Shown here: one piece after another, positions 35,501-46,009 of the stretch
Numbering within the stretch: the first letter of the stretch is position 1
How the letters are laid out: each line of letters starts with the position of its first letter
Source: Catonia carolina
Lineage: Eukaryota > Arthropoda > Insecta > Hemiptera > Achilidae
Length of the DNA stretch: 64,000 bases
NCBI GenBank assembly: GCA_035578175.1
Contig: JAQMRL010000042.1
Location: forward strand, 608,560 to 672,559
Direction of reading: 5' to 3'
The notes under the pieces: generated by a model
Told to the model about the DNA's origin: nothing
Seen by the model: the letters and a program-made list of their open reading frames with translations, nothing else
Databases searched by the model: none
Made by a program: the position numbers and the translations under genes

Positions 35501-35940
35501 TCCGCCTCCCTTTCAAACAAAGCTGATAGTTCGGTTAGGCCATCGTCAACGCACTGTGGGCTCAAATAAACGCCCCCAACAATAATAATGGCATTCCTAT
35601 AAGTAATTTCAATAAATATAAAAAATTTATTAATAAAGAGTGTTTTAAATTTTATGCCTTTTTTAGCTAGTAGGAGTAGACCTCCGGATGCCCGGCCCCG
35701 TGAGCTGTGTTTTTCAGCCTCTTTTTGGATACAGTCATACTCAGAAAAATTGTTAATATTTAATAACGGATTATGCTCCCATGTTTCACTTAAAAAAATT
35801 ATTTCATTTGTTTTAATTTCCGATAACTCTGTACCATCAAGAGAAAAAAGGGTGGAGATGCCATGACAATTCCAAAATAAAATGTTGGTCGACTTACCTA
35901 AGTTGTTATTTTGAGTTCCTACCATACTAAGTTCAGGCAT
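32545..35940 (-). CDS. LINE ORF2: endonuclease-reverse transcriptase
   Basis: About 1131 residues from ATG 35940. The N-terminal ~270 residues are an apurinic-type endonuclease with its motifs intact: WNCHG, LSETW, GGDFNCRVG and ASDHLPI. The reverse transcriptase spans roughly residues 480-800: SPGCDGIAYEFLK, QSGFRRSRGC, FVDFETAFDSVPH, GILQGDSASPLLF and the catalytic LFADDVIIM near residue 725 (about 33770). A CPIC...H...C zinc-knuckle lies near the C terminus. No stops or frameshifts. It nicks target DNA and primes reverse transcription of its own RNA. The frame is open upstream to the TAG that ends ORF1. Confidence 0.95.
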   Translation of the reverse strand: MPELSMVGTQNNNLGKSTNILFWNCHGISTLFSLDGTELSEIKTNEIIFLSETWEHNPLLNINNFSEYDCIQKEAEKHSSRGRASGGLLLLAKKGIKFKTLFINKFFIFIEITYRNAIIIVGGVYLSPQCVDDGLTELSALFEREAELFFSYPVLIGGDFNCRVGNLNQSLDNLNFNYSRLSSNRISNDEIVNSGGRRLVRLMEDNIFYVVNGRSISDNPGQFTFFNENGKSIVDLVWSNYLSLDILEDLSVCDLILASDHLPISVKINADFVPGNRLKTSNKICPKYVWSEERKHDFKNSMQVKQVPSSDFNDANFMYNTLINTIKIAAGDSGMVRHSTTGKMMPKNKPWYDHECRFLKRSLRKKYRQAKAENFSDVSLNLFLEEKVKYKKILTVKKNNYYNDLREKLSNTKNTTEFWHVVKKFRGVSSTPNLIGLGEWADFLRIKFSQGGRLNAESYYFQDALHPVLDTDISLTEVLVSLRKMRNKKSPGCDGIAYEFLKNLPSVWVNYIVNFFNKIFVSEDAVGDWAKIKIFFLHKKGDRLTPINYRSIALINTLFKLFSRVLERRLSEWAELCKLLPECQSGFRRSRGCIDNIFVFNSIIYKQLELNNKNFYALFVDFETAFDSVPHCTLWNRLGLLGFSSKIIRVLSNLYRNSGIFVEKDGEQSKLIQPSRGILQGDSASPLLFSIYIWDIERFFRDRGCHGVRIDNNNDVLMLLFADDVIIMADSASDLRYKLNCLSEYCKNLYLTVNINKTKIINFHKGRTKKVKPFYYRGNALEIVQSYGYLGVKFASSGRFGLFSREVVKRSKSHSESVIQILKKAKSDSWNSKLKLFDSIVTPSLLYASEVWGLRYLNIIETAQLYFFKRVLFVGKTIPSWSIRLELKRLNLSHNIFIRTIKWFKKIIEMPDDRLPRLCYKMLVDSSNNALRGETKQKFNWVFLLKEQFHLAGVHNILVDGEVRVEELTANYMSIIESHASAVFAQDIQAAINTNSFSMYKELNPNFELGEQFLYRLPMQHMRCITQLRLATDRFVYLHVKGRGTFVNSDKVCPICNLKENETISHILLKCPMYRDIRISLFRKYLKNILSERGKLLVLLSNLNKDKISNLYLFIVKAMEIRLMIMGEDNT

Positions 35941-35994
35941 TAGTTCTGACACACTGCTACCGGCATTCGCCGCACTCCCCGCACTCCACTCCCA

Positions 35995-37206
35995 CTATAC
36001 ACTTCCTACTCTGTCTCTCGATGTAAGGGCGGGCCCTTTAGATTTGCTGCGAGTAACTGTGCCCTCTTTAAGCCACCGACGTACATCACTTGTGCAATTC
36101 CCTTTCCTGGAGACTGCTCCCTTTTTAGACGATCCTGTACTATTTTGAGTTTTTACAGGTGAATTTTCTGTATCTGCGCTAAAATTCCCACTACCTTTGC
36201 TAAGAAAAAATTCCACGTGCGTTCCGTCTGTAGATTTTCTATGCTCAGGAGTTCGCCGCCCCTGCTCTCCATTACCAACTTCCTGCCTTCTCAGGTGGGC
36301 TTCGGCGCTTGAAGGAACCAGATTTTGTGACTCAGTAGAGGTATTCCCGTTAGTGACCGGCAACTGGTGCACCATGCTAGACTCTGTATTTTCGCCCTTT
36401 AAGTCCGATAAACAATAGTATTTTCCATTAACAACCAGTTTGTCATATTTCATTGTAGCATAATGGCCCTGCTTTCTGGCATCGAACATGTAACCTTTTA
36501 ATTCACCGCGTATTTCCCTAATTTTCTTAGTGAAATCCTCTGACACAGCGATACCAGAATCTTTTAGTTTTTTACTTGCAGTCAAAATTGCCATTTTCGT
36601 TTTATAATTACTAAATTTAATAATAATAGGCCTGTTTTTACCACACCTACGCCCAAGTCTATGAGCCCTCTCTATATCATAGTTGGAAATGTTGACACCC
36701 AGTTCATTTTTAATAATATTAGACACTATTTCTTCGGATCTATCCCAATCTTCGTCCTTTCCCTCCTGCACATTATAGAAAATAAGATTATTTCGTCGCG
36801 AAAATTGCTCAAGTCGGTCCATTTTTACGTGAAGCAATCCATTCTCGCGTTCGGCAGTAACAATTTTTTCGCGTAAAACGCTTACTTCCTGCTGCAAACT
36901 CGAGTTAAACGCTATCACTTCTTTAATAGAAATTTTTAATTCCCCGATGTCGTTGCTAATAGTGTCCAGACCACGCATTTTCTCCCATAAATCTTCTAAC
37001 GTGACGGGTCCTGGGTTAGTTTCAACACCACCGATTATTAAAATCACTAACAAAACAAGGCCATAAAAGAAGCAGTTTTCCAGAGACGGGCCAAAAAATT
37101 TAAGAAAACTAGAATAATTAAATATGAATAAACTAGGCCGACAATAGTGAACAGAAGCGGTATGCAGGCCTATACGCGCACGGTACACATTTATTTCGAT
37201 CGGCAT
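35995..37206 (-). CDS. LINE ORF1: RNA-binding protein with 2A-like motif
   Basis: 403 residues from the first ATG (37206); the frame stays open another 22 codons upstream, to a non-ATG GTG at 37272, before an in-frame TGA. Layout: hydrophobic segment (FFYGLVLLVILII) followed at once by GGVETNPGP; coiled-coil-like region (~residues 80-145); L1-ORF1-type RNA-recognition fold (NNLIFYNVQEGKDEDW, IERAHRLGRR, RPIIIKFSNY); C-terminal fold ending VNGKYYCLSD; Ser/Thr-rich basic tail. It should bind LINE RNA as a multimer. It ends in TAG, in frame with ORF2. The 2A-like motif has Gly where active 2A sequences normally have Asp. Confidence 0.9.
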   Translation of the reverse strand: MPIEINVYRARIGLHTASVHYCRPSLFIFNYSSFLKFFGPSLENCFFYGLVLLVILIIGGVETNPGPVTLEDLWEKMRGLDTISNDIGELKISIKEVIAFNSSLQQEVSVLREKIVTAERENGLLHVKMDRLEQFSRRNNLIFYNVQEGKDEDWDRSEEIVSNIIKNELGVNISNYDIERAHRLGRRCGKNRPIIIKFSNYKTKMAILTASKKLKDSGIAVSEDFTKKIREIRGELKGYMFDARKQGHYATMKYDKLVVNGKYYCLSDLKGENTESSMVHQLPVTNGNTSTESQNLVPSSAEAHLRRQEVGNGEQGRRTPEHRKSTDGTHVEFFLSKGSGNFSADTENSPVKTQNSTGSSKKGAVSRKGNCTSDVRRWLKEGTVTRSKSKGPALTSRDRVGSV

Positions 37207-37745
37207 CGTAGCAATGCAAACGAAAGTACACAATACTGATAAGAGAGCGGTAGACAAAACACAACCTTTCACCGTGGCTTCTCAAACGCAACTCCAAAAA
37301 TTTATATAATAAAAGTTGTAGAGAATTTAAAAACCTACAACTTTTATTTCAAACATTTTTTGTATAACGCTTAGTTTAGCTGTAATTAACGATTTTCTGT
37401 TTTTTCTCACGAAAACGTGTGAAAAGTCGATTTTTAAAAAAATTCCGGCCTTAGTATGCATTTTACGACAAATGTGTCTATAATTAATTTTATAGGAAAT
37501 AAAAAGATCTACAACTTTTAATTAAAGCATTTTTCTCTACAGAGCGTAGTTTAGTGTGAAAGAGTGATTTTCAATATTTTTAAGCCGAACTGAGTTCGAT
37601 TTTCATTTTGCGTCTTTCAGTCATGATTAAAATAAGGTTATATTTTTAGAGGTTAGTTTATTGTTTATTTCTAATGTTAGTTTTATATTGTTAATTATTT
37701 GCATTGGCAAGAGAAAGTTGTGAGAGTGTTTCACACCAGATTTTT

Positions 37746-38695
37746 TTCTCGTAAAATGCATACTAAGGCCGATATCTTAAAAAAATAGATTTTTCACAAG
37801 TTTTCGTGGGAAAAAAACAGAAAATTGCTAATTACCGCTAAACTAAGCGTTATACAAAAAAATGGTTGAAATAAAAGTTGTAGGATTTTAAATTCTCTAC
37901 ATTTTTTATTACATAATTTTTTCGCTAAAATGCATATTAAAACCGTAATCTTAAAAAAAACAATTTTTTTTTACGAAAAACAGCCTGACCAAGAATTTCA
38001 GCAAACACGGCACCTACCCTATCTTGTTGAACATAAACTAAACGATTTTAAAAAAAATTGTAGACCAGTTTTTGAGAAAATCGCAAAAAAGTGCAAAATT
38101 ACACGAATAAACTACTACTTCCGGTTGACCGATTTTTATAAAAATGTTTGTGTCGGGTCCGGTCAGTAGGGGTTTCAAGTTCGTACGATGTTCCGTTCTT
38201 GAAATATTCTGTTTACACACACACAGACCAATCGCTAAAAACATGTTTTTTGGGTTCATGGGGTCTGAAAACGTGTAGATCTGGTGAAAACTCGATTTCG
38301 AAAAATCGACGTGAAAACAATACTTTCCTTCCTATATATATATATATTTTTTTTTGCGCCCTGGAGACTCCAGGAGGAGTATAGGAAATGTCGTCAGCTA
38401 TAACACCTGAAATACATATAAGAATCACACAATGTATCACTACTATCAAGAAAGAAATTCTTGTACGCTATAAAAAGTTTCACCGATCAAGTAATTTTTC
38501 AGAATTTTTTTTCTTGTTTTTAAAGGAATTCAAATCCTCACAACACTTTAAAAATTGGGGTAATTTATTCATGAATTTTCTCCCTGCATAAGTAGGTTTT
38601 TGTTGAAAAAATTTTGTGGAGTGATTAGCCACATAATAATCATTCCTGTTTCTTGTGTTATGATAGCCTATATATTCATATAGGCAAGAGAGAGT
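37746..38695 (-). mobile_element. Rep-A, hairpin end missing, split by a LINE L-J tail
   Basis: Begins abruptly at TCGTAAAATGCATACTAAGG next to the hairpin end of the previous copy. Body to ~38344, then a L-J 3' fragment (38346-38664), then the last ~30 bp to GGCAAGAGAGAGT. Confidence 0.85.
38346..38664 (-). mobile_element. LINE L-J 3' fragment
   Basis: On the minus strand encodes HNTRNRNDYYVANHSTKFF ... LPQFLKCCEDLNSFKN, then the 3' UTR CCTATACTCCTCCTGGAGTC and A tail. CTATATAT lies on both sides. A short, recent, 5'-truncated insertion. Confidence 0.85.
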
Positions 38696-38765
38696 AAAAA
38701 TACGCACAGCATGATCAAAAATAAAATTCCATACATCATCAATTATTCGCTCTTGCTTAATAAAA

Positions 38766-39701
38766 TCTGGTGTGAAACACTCACACAACTTTCTCTTGCC
38801 AATGCAAATAATTTACAATATAATTTAACATTAGTAATAAAATATTAGAAATAAACAAAAAACTAACCTCAATAAACATAACCTTATTTTAATCATGAGT
38901 GAATGATGCAAAATGAAAATCAACCTCAGTCTGGCTTAAAAATACGGAAAATCACTATTTCACGCTAAACTAGGCTCTGTAGAGAAAAATACGTTAAATA
39001 AAAGTTGTAGATCTTTAAATTTCCTATAAATTTGGTTATATACACTTTTGTCGTAAAATGCATACTAAGGCCAAAATCTTAAAAAAATCGATTTTTCACA
39101 CGTTTTTGTGAGAAAAAATCAGAAAATCGCTAATTACTGCTAAACTAAGCGTCATACAAAAAAATGTTTGAAACAGAAGTTGTAGGTTTTTAAATTCTCT
39201 ACAACTTTTATTATATAAGTTTTTGCGCTAAATTTATATTAAAGCCGTAATCTTAAAAAAACAACGTTTTTACGTGAAAACAGCCTCACCGAGAATTTCA
39301 GCAAACATGGCGCCTACCCTATCTTGTAGAGAATAAAAAATTGAGTAAAATAGGCGATTTAAAAAAAAAATCGTAGGACCAGTTTTTGAGAAAATCGCAA
39401 AAAACTGAAAAATTATACGAATAAACTACTACTTCCGGTTGACCGATTTTGATGAAAATGTTCGTGTCGCGTCCGGTAGTGGTATGTAACTTAAGTTTCA
39501 AGTTTCAAGTTCGTACGATGTTCCGTTCTTGAGATATTCTGTTCACACACACACACACACACACACAGACCAATCGCTAAAAACATGTTTTTTGGGTTCA
39601 GGGGGTCTGAAAACGTATAGATCCGGTGAAAACTCGATTTCGAAAAATCGACATGAAAACAATACTTTCCTTCCTATATATTCATATAGGCAAGAGAAAG
39701 T
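38766..39701 (-). mobile_element. Rep-A, full length
   Basis: Both termini, (CA)n 39544-39566, A-rich flanks. Close in sequence to the copy at 6221. Confidence 0.9.
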
Positions 39702-40508
39702 AATAATAAAAACACGTTCAATTAATCTGTTAGAAAATGTTTTATAAATTAAACATGAGTTTACCATTAATAACTAAAACTTTTACTATTGTTACTCTTA
39801 CATTGTTATTTTTCGTTACATTATTTACTATTTATTATTTATGATTAGTAGGTTTTTGTTATAGACTCGGTTTTGTTTTATTTTTGGTCACAAGTAATGT
39901 AAAACTAATGCGCTTGAATTATAAGAGGAGAGTAAACAATTCCAGTGATTCGTTGTTTATCATTTCAGATTGTTTATTTCGTATCATTAAAATCAATGTC
40001 TGTGACTAGTTTAATAATAAAACTGTTTGAATTTGCTCGTGTTTAACTCATGTTTAGTTTAATCAATTATCTTTTGGTATTGCATCGGTTCGTTTCGATT
40101 TTCTTTGTAGGCTGAAGTTGAAAAGTTTTGTAATCTGTGTTTTGTTAATAATAGGTTATTAATAATCAGGTTAGGCCCACAATAGCTCATTGGCCATGTT
40201 ACTGATTTCCTTTCTTATTAATTGACGTTATGTGAAAATACTATAACTATTATTATATCAGGCAAACTTAAGCACCAGAGAATGTGTAAAATAATTTTAA
40301 AAAAAAGGTCAATTCATACATTTAATGTTTACTCAATCCGTTAACCTAAAAACATACAAGATTTATTTTGGCCTACACGTATTTACTATCATATCAATAT
40401 TGGTATCAGACGAACTAATGTCCCATAGCTGAGCGAGTGAGAGGGAGATATGTGACATAACGACGCATGCGCTGAAAGGTCTTTACCGTAATAAACCAAA
40501 TATAAAAA
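39702..40508. other. unassigned intergenic DNA
   Basis: About 800 bp, AT-rich, no repeats or coding regions recognised. Confidence 0.35.
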
Positions 40509-41459
40509 TCTGGTGTGAAACACTCACACAACTTTCTCTTGCCAATGCAAATAATTAACAATAAACCTAACATTAGTATTAAAACATTAGAAATGAACAA
40601 AAACTAACCTCAAAAACATAACCTTATTTTAATCATGAGTGAATGACGCAAAATGACAATCGAACTCAGTTAAGCTTAAAAATACGGAAAATCACGCTTT
40701 CACGCTAAACTAGGCTCTGTAGAGACAAATGCTTTAAACAAAAGTTGTAGATCTTTTAATTTTCTATAAATTTAATTATATACACTTTTGTCGTAAAATG
40801 CATACTAAGACCGAAATGTTAAAAAAATCGATTTTTCTCACGTTTTCGTGAGAAAAAAACAGAAAATCGCAAATTACCGCTAAACTAAGCGTTATACAAA
40901 AAAATGTTTGAAATAAAAGTTGTAGATTTTTAAATTCTCTACAACTTTTATTATATAAGTTTTTGCACTAAAATTTATATTAAAGCCGTAATCTTAAAAA
41001 AAACAACGTTTTTACGTGAAAACAGCCTCACTGAGAATTTCAGCAAACATGACGCCTACCCTATCTTGTAGAGAATAAAAAATTGAGTAAAATAGGCGAT
41101 TTTAAAAAAAATCGTAGGACCAGTTTTTGAGAAAATCGCAAAAAAGTGAAAAATTATACGAATAAACTACTACTTCCGGTTGACCGATTTTGATGAAAAT
41201 GTTCGTGTCGCGTCCGGTAGTGGTATGTAACTTAAGTTTCAAGTTTCAAGTTCGTACGATGTTCCGTTCTTGAGATATTCTGTTCACACACAGACACACA
41301 GACACACACACACACACACACACACAGACCAATCGCTAAAACGTGTTTTTTTGGTTCAGGGGGTCTGAAAACGTATAGATCCGGTGAAAACTCGATTTCT
41401 AAAAATCGACATGAAAACAATACTTTCCTTCCTATATATTCATATAGGCAAGAGAAAGT
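40509..41459 (-). mobile_element. Rep-A, full length
   Basis: Both termini; compound (CA)n tract with CAGA interruptions 41284-41326. Confidence 0.9.
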
Positions 41460-41764
41460 AAAAACATATTTCAGTCGTTATCTTGCTTCTTAGTTTACTG
41501 AATGCATAAACGTTTGCTTACACAACAATGAGTAAAATTAAATACAATGTTATTGGAACGGTACGTATGGGTTGTGCGAGTGAGAGCGTTATGCATCTTC
41601 TCACTCCCACGGCTAGGGGACTGCAGTTCATCTGAATAATTATTTTACTTAGGTATTGGTTTTCGCTTTCGGAAAATTGAAGTAATCATGTTCCCTAACC
41701 TCTGTGAGAAAAACGCTGTAAGTAACAAAATTGCATTTCATTAATTATAACTAGTCTCAACCCT
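41460..41764. other. unassigned intergenic DNA
   Basis: No features recognised. Confidence 0.3.
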
Positions 41765-41872
41765 CGAATCTCATTCAGGCTCGGCATATTTTCATACGTT
41801 ACAAAAATCATTTCATCCTTCACTTTTTTCATTAGCAGTTATTGCAGAACAGTCTGACGTTAAACAAAAATA
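41765..41872 (+). mobile_element. SINE fragment
   Basis: CCTCGAATCTCATTCAGG is a degenerate tRNA B box; the rest matches the SINE at 46266, ending GTCTGACGTTAAAC plus A's. The next Rep-A has inserted into its A tail. Confidence 0.65.
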
Positions 41873-42762
41873 TCTGGTGTGAAACACTCACACAACTTTC
41901 TCTTGCCAGTGCAAATAATTAACAATAAACCTAACATTAGAAATAAACAAAAAACTAACCTCAAAAACATAACCTTATTTTAATCACGAGTGAAAGACTC
42001 AAAATGAAAATCGAACTCAGTTTGGCTTAAAAAAACGGAAAATCACACTTTCATGCTAAACTAGACTCTGTAGAGAAAAATTCTTTAAATAAAAGTTGTA
42101 GATCTCTTAATTTTCTATAAAATTTATTATATACACTTTTGTCGTAAAATGCGTACTAAAGCCGAAATATTAAAAAAATCGATTTTTCACATTTTTCGTG
42201 AGAAAAAACAGAAAATTGCTAATTACCGCTAAACTAAGCGTTATACAAAAAAATGTTTCAAATAAAAGTTGTAGGTTATTAAATTCTCTTCAACTTATAG
42301 ACATTTTTGCGCTGAAATGCATATTAAAGCCGTTATCTTAAAAAAACTATGGTTTACGTAAAAACAGCCTCACCCAGAATTTCAACAAACATGACGCCTA
42401 CCCTATCTTGTAGAGAATAAAAAATTTAGTAAATTAGGCGATTTTTAAAAAAATCGTAGGACCAGTTTTTGAGAAAATCGCAAAAAAGTGAAAAATTATA
42501 CGAATAAACTACTACTTCCGGTTGACCGATTTTGATGAAAATGTTCGTGTCAGGTCCGGTAGTGGTATGTAACTTAAGTTTCAAGTTCGTACGATGTTCC
42601 GTTCTTGAGATATTCTGTTCACACACAGACCAATCGCTAAAAACATGTTTTTTTGGGTTCAGGGGGTCTGAAAACGTATAGATCCGGTGAAAACTGGATT
42701 TCGAAAAATCGACATGAAAACAATACTTTCCTTCCTATATATTCATATAGGCAAGAGAAAGT
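41873..42762 (-). mobile_element. Rep-A, full length
   Basis: Both termini, minimal CA tract, inserted in a SINE A tail. Confidence 0.9.
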
Positions 42763-42845
42763 AAAAAAAAAACTATTTCATGACCCACCGTAGTCGGTTA
42801 TAACCAAACTGTCCAAATAACCAAATTAAAAAAAAATAGATACAT

Positions 42846-43175
42846 TTTTTTTTGCAATCCCTAATGTGTGTACGTTGCAATCTGTTCAATTCAGAACAAT
42901 AAGCAACCCCATGACCCAATGAGATGAGGATTATGTGTATGACGTGTGAATGAGGTGTAGTCTTGTACAGACCCAGGTCGACCACTCCTGAGAGAGTATG
43001 GTTAATTGAATCCCAACCATCAAAGTACACCGGTAACCACTGTCTAGCATTCAATCCGTATAAAAGTAACTACCTTTACTAGGATTTGAACCAGGAACCT
43101 TCGTCTCCGAAAATCAGCTGTTAAACAGCTGTTTTTGGCGACGACTTTACCTTAAGACCAACCCGGTGGGCTGTT
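42846..43175 (-). mobile_element. tRNA-derived SINE S1
   Basis: On the minus strand: CACCGGGTTGGTCTTAAGG (A-box-like), hairpin CAGCTGTTTAACAGCTG, GGTTCAAATCC (B box), then body and A-rich 3' end. A second copy lies at 49305-49557. Confidence 0.75.
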
Positions 43176-43500
43176 AGGTAATGAGCCAATTCAAAATCTC
43201 CCTCGTATGCGTTAGTAGCGCATTCTGCAAATGATGCCGAATAATTGCAGAAGACAAACATTTTTTACACTTAAAAATTATGGGAGTTCGCACTATATTC
43301 ATCTAATCTAAGTATTATAACAGCTGTTTTTGATTTCAATTAACCTGTAAATACAGAAAATAAATTTTTCTTTTATAATAGAAGTTTATTTTATTGTACT
43401 GGATAATATTATTGCTAAGTTTAAGTTAAAATAGTGAACGTAATACTTTATGTGCATTGTTAATATTAATAATTTATTTAGTTATAATATTTTCGTAACT
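43176..43500. other. unassigned DNA upstream of the plus-strand gene
   Basis: No feature recognised. Confidence 0.3.
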
Positions 43501-44910
43501 AAAGTTAGTTGATAGTACTTTTGTGGTGAATTTCATTTTATGCTTTGTTATTAACTTTGTTTCTCGCATACATGGGTTGTTTATTTGGTCTTAAAGTGTT
43601 ACTGTAAACCCTGCGTGAGAGTTGCACCTCGCGTAGTGTTGGGACTATCGACTACTTTTAACAACCGACTACTGACTAGTCGACTACTTTCTAATATCGA
43701 ATAGACTAGTCGTAAAAGTAGTCGACTAGTTTTCGTCTTGAGAACCATAGAATTGAATAGACTAGTCGACTACTACTCCCCTTTGCTAACAGTGCATATC
43801 TCCAGTTTGAAGAGGGCGATGGGAGGGTCATAAAACTGCCAAATCTTGGAATAAAACAAATTATTGGTACTTAAAACAGCAACTACAATAAATAATTAAG
43901 AAAATATATTTTCGAAACATATTTATTCACAGCAACAGTGTCTTTAAATTTTCAAAAATGATAACCCTAAGGGCCCTAATGACGATTTAAAAAAATATGT
44001 GTGTGTGTAGGGCTTACATTCGAGTACAGTTGGAGAAGATGAAGAGGTTTGATAAATAATAGACAACCATATTCCAATCACTTCTGCGTAAATAACCCCG
44101 CAATTAAACGGAAAAATGTGACATGAAAGTGTGCCTTTATTTACACCTAATATTGTAAATACAATCGTGAACACACGGGAAAACAGAAAACCTCCCATTT
44201 TTAAGTCGGTTATAAACAGAAAATTTCCGGAAGAAAACTTCCAATAAAAAAAAAACAACCTGTTCAAATTATTTATAAAACGTTATGAAGTAATGTAGTA
44301 ATTATTTTGATGATAAACTATCTTAATTTCTTTATTATTGTTGTTTGTAAACAAAGACGGCACGCCGTAGAGATGGAGTGCGTAGTCGTTTACTCGAGTG
44401 GTTGAATTTTAAAAATATAGTATGGCAGCATCAGTTCGACTAGACTAGTCGTTTACAAAAGTAGTCGGTCGGTTTGTGAAGGGGTGGTCTTCCAGGTAGT
44501 CGACTAGACTAGTCATTTATTCGAAGTGTTTTTTGTATAGTAAGGCAGCACGATCATCAACTAAAGTAGTCGGTTATATAGTGGCAGCACGATTCGACTA
44601 AAGTAGTCGGTTGTATACGTAATCTGTGGCCATAGTATTAAACTCTACGCGCTGTTAAAGTAGTCGTTTCAATACTAGTCGACTAGTCAATACAACCGAC
44701 TAGTCGACTACTCAGGGCACTATTCGAATAAACGACTAGTTTACTAGTCGACTACCCCAACACTAACCTCGCGGATATCTCGTTAATTTTGTAATTGGTT
44801 GAAGTTGACTTAGTGACGGAAGGAAAGATGATGTCTTGAAAAAAGATGTTCAGAAGTGATGAACCGAAGATTTTGTCAAAATCTAAATGATTAATTTTGA
44901 TTGAGTAATG
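43501..44910 (+). promoter_or_regulatory. 5' flank of plus-strand paralogue unit 1, split by a hAT MITE
   Basis: Homologous to 28374-28935 (minus). The blocks 43501-43633 and 44766-44910 become contiguous when the hAT element is removed. Confidence 0.5.
43634..44765. mobile_element. non-autonomous hAT element with reiterated CGACTAGT motifs
   Basis: Terminal repeats TAGTGTTGGG.../...CCCAACACTA and a perfect 8-bp duplication ACCTCGCG (43626-43633, 44766-44773) identify hAT. Both subterminal regions are packed with GACTAGTCGACTA/AAGTAGTCG motifs, presumably transposase binding sites. The middle (43800-44350) has no transposase. Confidence 0.92.
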
Positions 44911-44967
44911 ATGTAACTTGAACAGTTTGAGTCGAAGATTAAAACTGAAGAGGTGCATACAGAAATT
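44911..44967 (+). pseudogene. host gene paralogue, start exon of unit 1, stop at codon 2
   Basis: Aligned to the minus-strand start exon: ATG TAA then LEQFESKIKTEEVHTEI and donor GTAAGT. Codon 2, GAA in the relatives, is TAA, so translation from this ATG is impossible. Length (57 bp) and donor are preserved. Either a dead duplicate or a non-coding first exon. Confidence 0.65.
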
Positions 44968-45069
44968 GTAAGTCAATGAGATATTTATTATTTTCTTTGA
45001 TAATATTTTGCAGTTTGATGAGCAGTTTTTGAATGAATGCTTTGTTTTACGTCAACAAGGAATGCTATG

Positions 45070-45928
45070 AATAACAGAGTCCGTAGTACAGTTCTTGAAT
45101 CAAATGTTATTAACAGTTAATGGGGAAAAAGTGTCAGTACTTGCAGTTTAAAAATAAACATTACGTTAAACAAAGTAGAGAAGTGGATGTATTTATTCAT
45201 AATAATATTTTAGAGCATGTAGAAACAGTGAAGTTCCTAGGTGTATTTCTAGATAGATTTTTGTCTTGGGACTTCTATATCAATCAAGTTTGTAGTAAAA
45301 TATCATCTGGGGTATTTGCATTTAAACAAATTGCCAGATTAAATGATAAAAAATTACTAATGGCATCTTATCATGGCCTCATTCTGTCTCATATCTGTTA
45401 TGGTATCTTAGTATGGGGTAATTCTAGCATGGGTAATATGAATAGGGTTTTTAAAATTCAAAAGAAAGCTATTAGGTGTATGGTGGGAGCTAACCAGCTA
45501 ACCTCATCCACACCACTATTTAAGGAGCTTAAATTGCTTACAGTTCCCTCTCTCTACATTTTTCAGGTGATTATGTATGTTAGCCAAATAATTTTATGCA
45601 GAATTTCAATGTTCACGATCATAACACGAGAAACAGAAATGATTATTATGTGGCTAATCACTGCACAAAATTATTCAAACAAAAACCTACTTTTGCAGGG
45701 AAAAAATTCATTAATAAATTACCCCAATTTTTAAAATGTTGTGAGAATTTGAATTCCTTTAAAGAGAATCTGAAAAATTACTTGATCGGTGAAATTTTTT
45801 ATAGCGTACAAGAATTTCTTTGTTGATAGTAGTGATACATTGTGTGATTCTTATATGTATTTCTGGTGTTTTAACTGACATGTCCTATACTCCTCCTGGA
45901 GTCTCCAGGGCGCAAAAGAAGAAAAAAA
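45070..45928 (+). mobile_element. LINE L-J, 5'-truncated
   Basis: Carries the C-terminal part of ORF2 in slightly broken frame: VKFLGVFLDRFLSWDFY, SHICYGILVWGNSS, IQKKAIRCMVGANQLTSS, then (other frame) HDHNTRNRNDYYVANH ... LPQFLKCCENLNSF to 45826. 3' UTR ends CTCCTGGAGTCTCCAGGGCG and an A-rich tail. It interrupts the intron after exon 1 of unit 1. Confidence 0.88.
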
Positions 45929-46009
45929 TTGAAAGAGGTTGAACAAAGGCCCTGTCTGGTGTTTTATTTGGCAAAATCAATTTTTATTTATTTCTTACTT
46001 TGAGGTTGT

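Larger units (their letters stand above)
32371..37294 (-). mobile_element. full-length two-ORF LINE, apparently intact
   Basis: A 4.9-kb non-LTR retrotransposon reading leftward with both ORFs open, a tail of TTTA units on the plus strand at its 3' end (32371-32393) and a perfect 12-bp target duplication. ORF1 carries a 2A-like motif and an L1-type ORF1 fold; ORF2 carries endonuclease and reverse transcriptase. The combination (apurinic endonuclease, RT, C-terminal CCHC, no RNase H seen, 2A-like ORF1) suggests the CR1/Jockey-superfamily side of the tree; I do not assign a clade. Confidence 0.92.
31854..37740 (+). mobile_element. Rep-A split by a full-length LINE
   Basis: Left part 31854-32370 and right part 37295-37740 form one Rep-A; the LINE at 32371-37294 is inserted with the 12-bp duplication CAAAAATTTATA (32359-32370, 37295-37306). 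Confidence 0.92.

Noticed and set aside
37206..37272. LINE ORF1 starting at the GTG of 37272
   Set aside because: GTG is not a usual eukaryotic start; first ATG is 37206, though the extra 22 codons are hydrophobic and the 5' end may be truncated.
43944..44267. 107-codon frame in the hAT element as a remnant transposase
   Set aside because: No hAT dimerisation motif or DDE-type residues visible.
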